A model generated the notes under the pieces. It saw only the letters and a program-made list of their open reading frames with translations, did not search any database and was not told where the DNA came from. Positions 16,651 through 20,920 of a stretch of DNA of 20,920 bases are shown piece after piece. The stretch is from an uncultured Thermomicrobiales bacterium (lineage in GTDB: Bacteria; Chloroflexota; Chloroflexia; Thermomicrobiales; UBA6265): assembly GCA_902806355.1 (NCBI GenBank), contig CADCWI010000093.1:1-20920 (forward strand), written 5' to 3'. The first letter of the stretch is position 1. The number at the start of each line of letters is the position of its first letter. The position numbers and the translations under genes were made by a program.

Positions 16651-18687
16651 ATGACTGAGGGATCGCTCTTCGACGTATCAGCCCTGGCCACGGCACCTCC
16701 GTCGGATGGCACGGCGCCGTCCGCCGCCGCGCACTCGCAGACACAGTCACTCTATCGCAAGTATCGACCGCAATCGTTCGCGGAGGATGACCTCTTCGGA
16801 CAGGACCACATCGTCAACACGTTGCGCAACGCGATCGCTCTCAACCGGATCGCGCACGCTTATCTCTTCTGTGGACCTCGCGGGACCGGCAAGACGACCA
16901 CCGCCCGGCTGCTCGCCAAGGCGGTCAACTGCCTGGATCCGGATCCGCAGGTGCGTCCCTGTAATACCTGCGACGCCTGTGTCGCGATCAACCGCAACGC
17001 AACGACCGATGTGATTGAGATCGATGCCGCCAGCAACCGCGGGATCGACGATATCCGGGATCTGCGCGAGCGAGTGAAGTATGCGCCAACCCAGCTTTCA
17101 ACAAAGTTCTACATCATCGACGAGGCGCACCAGATCACCGGCGCCGCGGCCAACGCGTTCCTGAAAACGCTCGAGGAACCCCCGCCACATACCAAGTTCG
17201 TTCTCGCGACAACGGATCCCGAGGAGTTGCTGCAGACGATCGTCTCCCGCTGCCAACGGTTCGACTTTCGGCGCATCAACCTCGACGCGATGATCGCCTG
17301 CCTCCAGAAGGTCGCCCGGTTGGAAGGGATCGAGATCGAGCCGGACGCGATCCCCGTGATCGCCCGGCACGCCACCGGCAGTCTTCGCGATGCACTGGGA
17401 GTACTCGACCAGGTTGCCGTCTATCGCGAAACATCGGACAGCGTGCAACAGCCGGTCACCGTCGATACGGTCCGTACCGTGCTCGGTGTGAGCCGCAATG
17501 ATCGCGTCGAGTCCCTTGTGCTGGCGCTCGCGAATCAGGACGCCGCGGCTGGATTGCGCTCGATCAACGACGCTGTCGAAGCGGGCGATGACATCCGGCA
17601 ACTCGGACGACAACTGGTTGGCTACCTCAGGATGTTGCTGCTTCATCGTGCTGGAGGCGCGTCCGATGTCGACGAAACGGCGAAAGCGCTCGCCAATCGA
17701 TTCACACTCACCGAGATCGCCGAATCCGCTCGCGTATTCGCCGACATGGACGTCAAGGTCAAACACGCTGCATTTCCGCAACTGCCGCTCGAGATCGCAA
17801 TGGTCAGCTGCGCATCCAGGTCGGAACCGCCCTTCAACTCCGGGACCACGTCGATTGAGCGCTCGTCCGCTTCCGCGCACGATGGTACACAACAATCGTC
17901 TCCGCGCCAGGCATCCGCCGAGCGTGAGAGCCCACCCGAAACGACCACTCACCGGATCTCTCTGAGGGATCGCGTCCGGGGCCAGGCCGCACCTCCGGCT
18001 GCAGCCACGTCGTCCGGGGCCGCGCGGACACCTCCGGAGCGGCAGAACCACGAGCGGCCGAACGGCAACGGACAGGTGACGGGTCCGGCCACGGTCGAGG
18101 AACCGCGGAGGATCGCGGAGGATCGTCCATCGTCGGCGGTCGAACCACCGCGGACGGCGGACGGCGGCGAGATCACGATGGAGATGATCGTCGAGCTTTG
18201 GTCGAAGATCCGGGCCGACGTCAAGGCGGTCAATCGTCGGATCGAGGCGCTTCTTCAGCAGATCGATCCCATCTCCGTCGCCGGCACCAAAATCTTCCTG
18301 GTATCGCCGTACGAATTCCATCGGAACCGGATGAACAGTGACGAAGCGCGGATCGTGGTCGAGGATGTCATCTCCCGCCTCGTCAAGCAGCGGGTGCAGG
18401 TGAGCTGTGTCAGCCGTGAGGAGGGCATGGCAATGACGTCTACACATCAGTCGAGCCAACCGATGCCGCCGGCCGGTGCAAACCCGCCGGATTCAGCCAT
18501 CGCCGCGATAGACCACTCCGATCCGCACGAGTCAACTGCCTCACCGGACCTGGAGCCGAACCACGCACCGCCCGGCGACGCCCTGCTCGAGGATGGTATT
18601 CCGTCGAGGATTAGCTCACCCGAGGTGGATGCACAACGTATCCAGGCCGCCAAGAACATCTTCGATGCCGAGGAAATCGATGACTGA
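16651..18687 (+). CDS. dnaX: DNA polymerase III subunit gamma/tau
   Basis: Clamp-loader ATPase of the replisome, 678 residues. A low-complexity N-terminal extension (1-32) precedes SLYRKYRPQSF, where most DnaX start. The AAA+ domain has Walker A GPRGTGKTTTA (75-85). Zinc-module cysteines are Cys94, Cys104, Cys107 and Cys110, Walker B is YIIDEAH (154-160), and the SRC arginine-finger motif lies at 199-201. Domains II-III run to about 390. A disordered Pro/Ser/Thr linker (about 395-510) follows, then a folded block (512-600) with IVELWSKIRADVKAVNRRIEALLQQ, and a second disordered tail. No A-run typical of programmed frameshifting was seen, so a short gamma form is not predicted. The usual partners ybaB and recR do not follow; a convergent lipoprotein gene does. 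Confidence 0.96.
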   Translation: MTEGSLFDVSALATAPPSDGTAPSAAAHSQTQSLYRKYRPQSFAEDDLFGQDHIVNTLRNAIALNRIAHAYLFCGPRGTGKTTTARLLAKAVNCLDPDPQVRPCNTCDACVAINRNATTDVIEIDAASNRGIDDIRDLRERVKYAPTQLSTKFYIIDEAHQITGAAANAFLKTLEEPPPHTKFVLATTDPEELLQTIVSRCQRFDFRRINLDAMIACLQKVARLEGIEIEPDAIPVIARHATGSLRDALGVLDQVAVYRETSDSVQQPVTVDTVRTVLGVSRNDRVESLVLALANQDAAAGLRSINDAVEAGDDIRQLGRQLVGYLRMLLLHRAGGASDVDETAKALANRFTLTEIAESARVFADMDVKVKHAAFPQLPLEIAMVSCASRSEPPFNSGTTSIERSSASAHDGTQQSSPRQASAERESPPETTTHRISLRDRVRGQAAPPAAATSSGAARTPPERQNHERPNGNGQVTGPATVEEPRRIAEDRPSSAVEPPRTADGGEITMEMIVELWSKIRADVKAVNRRIEALLQQIDPISVAGTKIFLVSPYEFHRNRMNSDEARIVVEDVISRLVKQRVQVSCVSREEGMAMTSTHQSSQPMPPAGANPPDSAIAAIDHSDPHESTASPDLEPNHAPPGDALLEDGIPSRISSPEVDAQRIQAAKNIFDAEEIDD

Positions 18688-18688
18688 C

Positions 18689-18713
18689 CGGGGCAGGACG
18701 GAGACAAGCCCCG
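18689..18713. terminator. Weak hairpin between convergent dnaX and lipoprotein genes
   Basis: CGGGGC (18689-18694) pairs with GCCCCG (18708-18713) around a 13-base loop, in the 47-base gap between the two stop codons. No T-run follows on either strand, so it is at best a weak or factor-assisted terminator. Confidence 0.25.
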
Positions 18714-18734
18714 CTGATCAACAGGTCCAAAGCG

Positions 18735-20129
18735 TCAGGGAATTGGAGTAGCCGGTACCGGAGATGCGGAGGGAGTGCCAACCGATGCGGCGGCCTGTGA
18801 TCCGACCGCGATGGTGAGAACGGCCGTCGGGTCACCGCCGGGCGAAAGATGGATGAACGATTCCATGACGCCATCGCTGGTCGATACGGCCTGACCCCAC
18901 AGCAAGCCCTCGTCCACCCACCAGAGCGCGTTGACCTCGATCACGTTTCCGACCGGCATCTCGAGCGCGCGTTGGTCGCGCAGGGATCGCACCCAGAGGC
19001 TGTTGAAACGCAGGTTCCCGCCATCGGGTAGCACGATCGTATAGGCGACGGCTTTGCCATCGGGTGACACCGAGAAGTCGATGATGGTCGCTGCCGGACC
19101 GCCCCGTCCTGCCGTCGCAACGATCCGTTGCTCCATTGTTTCGAGATCCAGTGAGTAGAGTTGCCCACCGACGGTGTCGGCGTCATCTTCGGTTCCGCTC
19201 AGGTAGACAAACCCGGAGCCATCTGGCAGCCAGGAGAACGAGCGGATCCGCTGCTGCTCTCCGCCGTCATCGATCGGCGCGACGGGCAGAAACCGGGGCG
19301 TGGTCGCGGCCGGATCGATCAGGCCGATCCTCGCCACACTGTCCTGGCCCACGCCAAGCACGGCGATCCGATCCCCACGAGGCGACCATTCCACATCACG
19401 CATCGCCGTGACTCCGGACGGTGTCGCGATCGCCGTCGCGTCACCACCGAGCATGACGCTCGCCATCCGCCCATCGGGGCTCGCGACGATGATGCGATCA
19501 CCCTGCGCTCCCCAGTCCACCATCAGGTCCATGTCAGCCGCCACCGGGCTGCCTGACGCGGGCGTTGACGGTGCTGGATCCGGTGGGATGACCTGGGCCC
19601 AGGTCTCGAGCTCGGCGCCGGCGCTATCGAACACGTGCAGATTGACGACCGGGGGCTGCGCGGTGCTACCGGTTGATGAGGAAACTGCGGCAACCCGGTC
19701 GCCGCTGGGAGAGTTGTCGATTGCGACGAAGCGTTCGCCGGCGGGCGGGCGAATCGTGGCCGATGTCGTTCCCGTGTCGGAGGGCTGGACGCTCTGGATG
19801 GCTCCGTTGAGGATTGCGTAGACAGTGCCGGGTGCCCCCCGGGCCCGAAGCAGCGTCTCAGGCGAGGGCAAGGGTCTCACCGTCGGCGTAGCCAGCGGTA
19901 CAGGTGTTTCCCGCACGGATTCCGACGTCTGATTCCTTTGGGACGGATCGTTCGCGAAGCGGCGATCCTCCTCGTTGGTCGCTGTCTCACCGCATGCGAC
20001 CAGCAACAACGATCCCGCGCATAGCAGCGAGAACACCGTTGCCAGCCGGGACAACAAGGAACGATGCGGAATCTTCGTCACGAATGTAGATCGATTCAGC
20101 ACCCTGAAGACCTGACTCCAGCCAGCCAT
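18735..20129 (-). CDS. Secreted lipoprotein with beta-propeller (WD40/TolB-like) repeats
   Basis: An exported lipid-anchored protein of unknown function. A basic N-terminus, a hydrophobic stretch (LATVFSLLCAGSLLLVA) and the lipobox LVAC put the lipidated Cys at residue 46 from ATG 20129, or 30 from an alternative GTG at 20081. The shorter signal peptide from GTG is more typical, but neither start has a clear ribosome binding site. A Pro/Thr-rich spacer follows. The rest has at least five propeller-like repeats with a P-x-G-D/S/K core: NSPSGDRVAAVSS, WGAQGDRIIVASPDGR, WSPRGDRIAVLG, WLPDGSGFVYLSG and VSPDGKAVAYTI. The C-terminal end is again Pro/Ala/Ser-rich. Such proteins often bind protein or sugar partners outside the cell. 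It is divergent from the MerR-type regulator gene, 85 bases away, which might control it. Confidence 0.8.
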   Translation of the reverse strand: MAGWSQVFRVLNRSTFVTKIPHRSLLSRLATVFSLLCAGSLLLVACGETATNEEDRRFANDPSQRNQTSESVRETPVPLATPTVRPLPSPETLLRARGAPGTVYAILNGAIQSVQPSDTGTTSATIRPPAGERFVAIDNSPSGDRVAAVSSSTGSTAQPPVVNLHVFDSAGAELETWAQVIPPDPAPSTPASGSPVAADMDLMVDWGAQGDRIIVASPDGRMASVMLGGDATAIATPSGVTAMRDVEWSPRGDRIAVLGVGQDSVARIGLIDPAATTPRFLPVAPIDDGGEQQRIRSFSWLPDGSGFVYLSGTEDDADTVGGQLYSLDLETMEQRIVATAGRGGPAATIIDFSVSPDGKAVAYTIVLPDGGNLRFNSLWVRSLRDQRALEMPVGNVIEVNALWWVDEGLLWGQAVSTSDGVMESFIHLSPGGDPTAVLTIAVGSQAAASVGTPSASPVPATPIP

Positions 20130-20135
20130 GTGTGA

Positions 20136-20164
20136 TTGATAGGTACGCGGTTCGACCCTATAGT
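20136..20164 (+). promoter_or_regulatory. Promoter of the MerR-type regulator gene
   Basis: TTGATA (20136-20141, five of six matches to the -35 consensus) is followed after exactly 17 bases by TATAGT (20159-20164, five of six matches to the -10). Transcription would start near 20171. This is the best-matched promoter on the plus strand in the window. Confidence 0.7.
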
Positions 20165-20171
20165 GTGTTCT

Positions 20172-20184
20172 CCGGTTGAACCGG
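20172..20184. promoter_or_regulatory. Palindrome CCGGTTGAACCGG at the predicted transcription start (possible operator)
   Basis: A perfect inverted repeat with six-base arms around one central base, starting about one base after the predicted transcription start and ending two bases before the Shine-Dalgarno region. A protein bound here would block the promoter. It sits between a regulator gene and a divergent lipoprotein gene, so autoregulation or control of both is possible. In RNA the one-base centre would not allow a stable full hairpin, favouring a DNA-binding site. Confidence 0.5.
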
Positions 20185-20197
20185 TAAGGGGAGGGTA

Positions 20198-20212
20198 ATG
20201 ACCTGCATCTGA
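20198..20212 (+). other. Four-codon minicistron (Met-Thr-Cys-Ile-stop) before the regulator
   Basis: ATG-ACC-TGC-ATC-TGA follows a strong Shine-Dalgarno (AGGGGAGG, 20187-20194) by three bases. Its stop ends two bases before the GTG (20215) of the regulator, which has no ribosome binding site of its own. Either it delivers ribosomes to the regulator by reinitiation, or the true start is ATG 20198 and the two frames are separated by a frameshift or sequence error. Confidence 0.4.
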
Positions 20213-20214
20213 CC

Positions 20215-20920
20215 GTGCCTGAATATACCATGCAATCAGTTGTCGACCGCACCGGCGTGCCCGCTGACACCATCCGATCATGGGAGCGCCGTCACGGTTT
20301 CCCGACCCCGGTGCGTGATGCCCAGAATCAGCGGGTGTACTCAGAGCAGGATATCCAGGCGATCCTGCGCCTCAAGGAGCAGACGGCGCAGGGTATCACC
20401 GTCAAGGAGGCACTGCGTCTCCTCCCCGATGTTGCCCGCGGGAAGCCAGAGGATAGCCTGACAACGACGGCGTCTCGTGGCGCGGACCCTCCGCACAGTC
20501 CCGCTCCGCGACCTCACGCAGCCCTGGTCGATGCGCTGCTGGCGTTTGACGGGGCAGCGGCCAGGGCGCTGCTGCACACCGAGATGGTGATGCAGTCCCC
20601 CGAGTCGGTCGCATTCGAATCGATCCTGCCCGCTTTCGAACGGCTGGCGCTCCACAACAACTCTGGCGGCGCGTTCGGAAGGGAATTCCTGAGCCGGATC
20701 ATGGTCTCGCTGTTCAATGCGTCAGACCCGGACAATGGCCGGGACCGGGTTGTCATCGCGAGAGTCGCCGGTGGTACCGGTTCGCGGGACAGCTTGCTGG
20801 CCCTGGCGCACGCCCTCGCAGTGTCGAGAATGGGCTTCGCCACCGTCTGGCTCGGCGGGGATGGCGATGTCTCGGACATCCGGCGGGTGATCACTTCCCT
20901 TCATCCGCTCGCGGTCCTTC
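20215..20920 (+). CDS. MerR-type transcription regulator with degenerate B12-binding-like domain, 3' truncated by window edge
   Basis: The frame stays open to the window end (235 residues visible). Residues 4-70 form a MerR-type winged helix-turn-helix: YTMQSVVDRTGVPADTIRSW, then ERRHGFPTPVR and NQRVYSEQDIQAILRLKEQ. The rest follows the architecture of CarH/LitR/MlrA-type regulators: a helical segment (about 100-170), then a Rossmann-like domain with RVVIARVAGG and GFATVWLGGDGDVSDI. In CarH-type proteins the cobalamin ligand lies in an E/D-x-H-x-x-G motif; here the aligned stretch is GSRDSLL (189-195), with Asp192 at the His position. The W-x9-E-H motif of the helical domain is also missing. 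It may therefore not bind B12. GTG 20215 or ATG 20230 are possible starts. Confidence 0.82.
   Translation, partial: MPEYTMQSVVDRTGVPADTIRSWERRHGFPTPVRDAQNQRVYSEQDIQAILRLKEQTAQGITVKEALRLLPDVARGKPEDSLTTTASRGADPPHSPAPRPHAALVDALLAFDGAAARALLHTEMVMQSPESVAFESILPAFERLALHNNSGGAFGREFLSRIMVSLFNASDPDNGRDRVVIARVAGGTGSRDSLLALAHALAVSRMGFATVWLGGDGDVSDIRRVITSLHPLAVL

Noticed and set aside
16651..18687. Programmed frameshift in dnaX producing a short gamma subunit
   Set aside because: No A-run slippery site followed by a stem was seen near the end of the AAA+/domain III region.

Overview
The window is GC-rich, densely coding bacterial chromosome. I see no plasmid, phage, insertion-sequence, CRISPR, tRNA or rRNA signal. 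The gene content and protein style (a DUF3090 protein, a MerR/B12-type regulator, a Sec/SPII lipoprotein with beta-propeller repeats, RodA, DnaX with a short N-terminal extension) suggest a Chloroflexota bacterium, perhaps of the Thermomicrobia/Sphaerobacter group. This placement comes from recalled family resemblance, not a search.

Layout. (1) 2-2837, plus strand: the 3' part of a class I aminotransferase, a RidA-family imine deaminase, greA, and a 2H-phosphoesterase-like gene overlapping the end of greA. (2) 2848-11928, minus strand: an eight-gene branched-chain amino acid operon transcribed right to left, ilvB-ilvN-ilvC-leuA-(SAM methyltransferase)-leuC-leuD-leuB. It covers acetolactate synthase, ketol-acid reductoisomerase and the whole leucine branch; ilvD and ilvE are not in the window. 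(3) 11929-12512: the operon's control region, with a TTGACA-type promoter, a 30-codon leader peptide gene very rich in Leu/Ile/Val, mutually exclusive RNA stems and an intrinsic terminator. (4) 12513-13055, minus: a DUF3090 protein. (5) 13535-15584, plus: an HD-domain phosphohydrolase and rodA. (6) 15581-16426, minus: rsmI, whose stop codon overlaps that of rodA. (7) 16651-18687, plus: dnaX. (8) 18735-20129, minus: a lipoprotein with beta-propeller-like repeats. (9) 20215 to the right edge, plus: a MerR-type regulator fused to a B12-binding-like domain that seems to lack the cobalamin-ligating residues.

The most notable system is the ribosome-mediated attenuator before ilvB. The leader peptide has 11 Leu/Ile/Val residues among its first 18. 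A segment inside its coding sequence (1) can pair with a segment that contains its stop codon (2). Segment 2 can instead pair with the 5' arm (3) of a terminator hairpin (3:4) that ends in six T. This is the textbook trp/ilv logic, and no T-box sequence was seen. It would couple all eight genes to charged Leu-, Ile- and Val-tRNA. A second point of interest is the methyltransferase gene between leuA and leuC, where 2- and 3-isopropylmalate are the intermediates.
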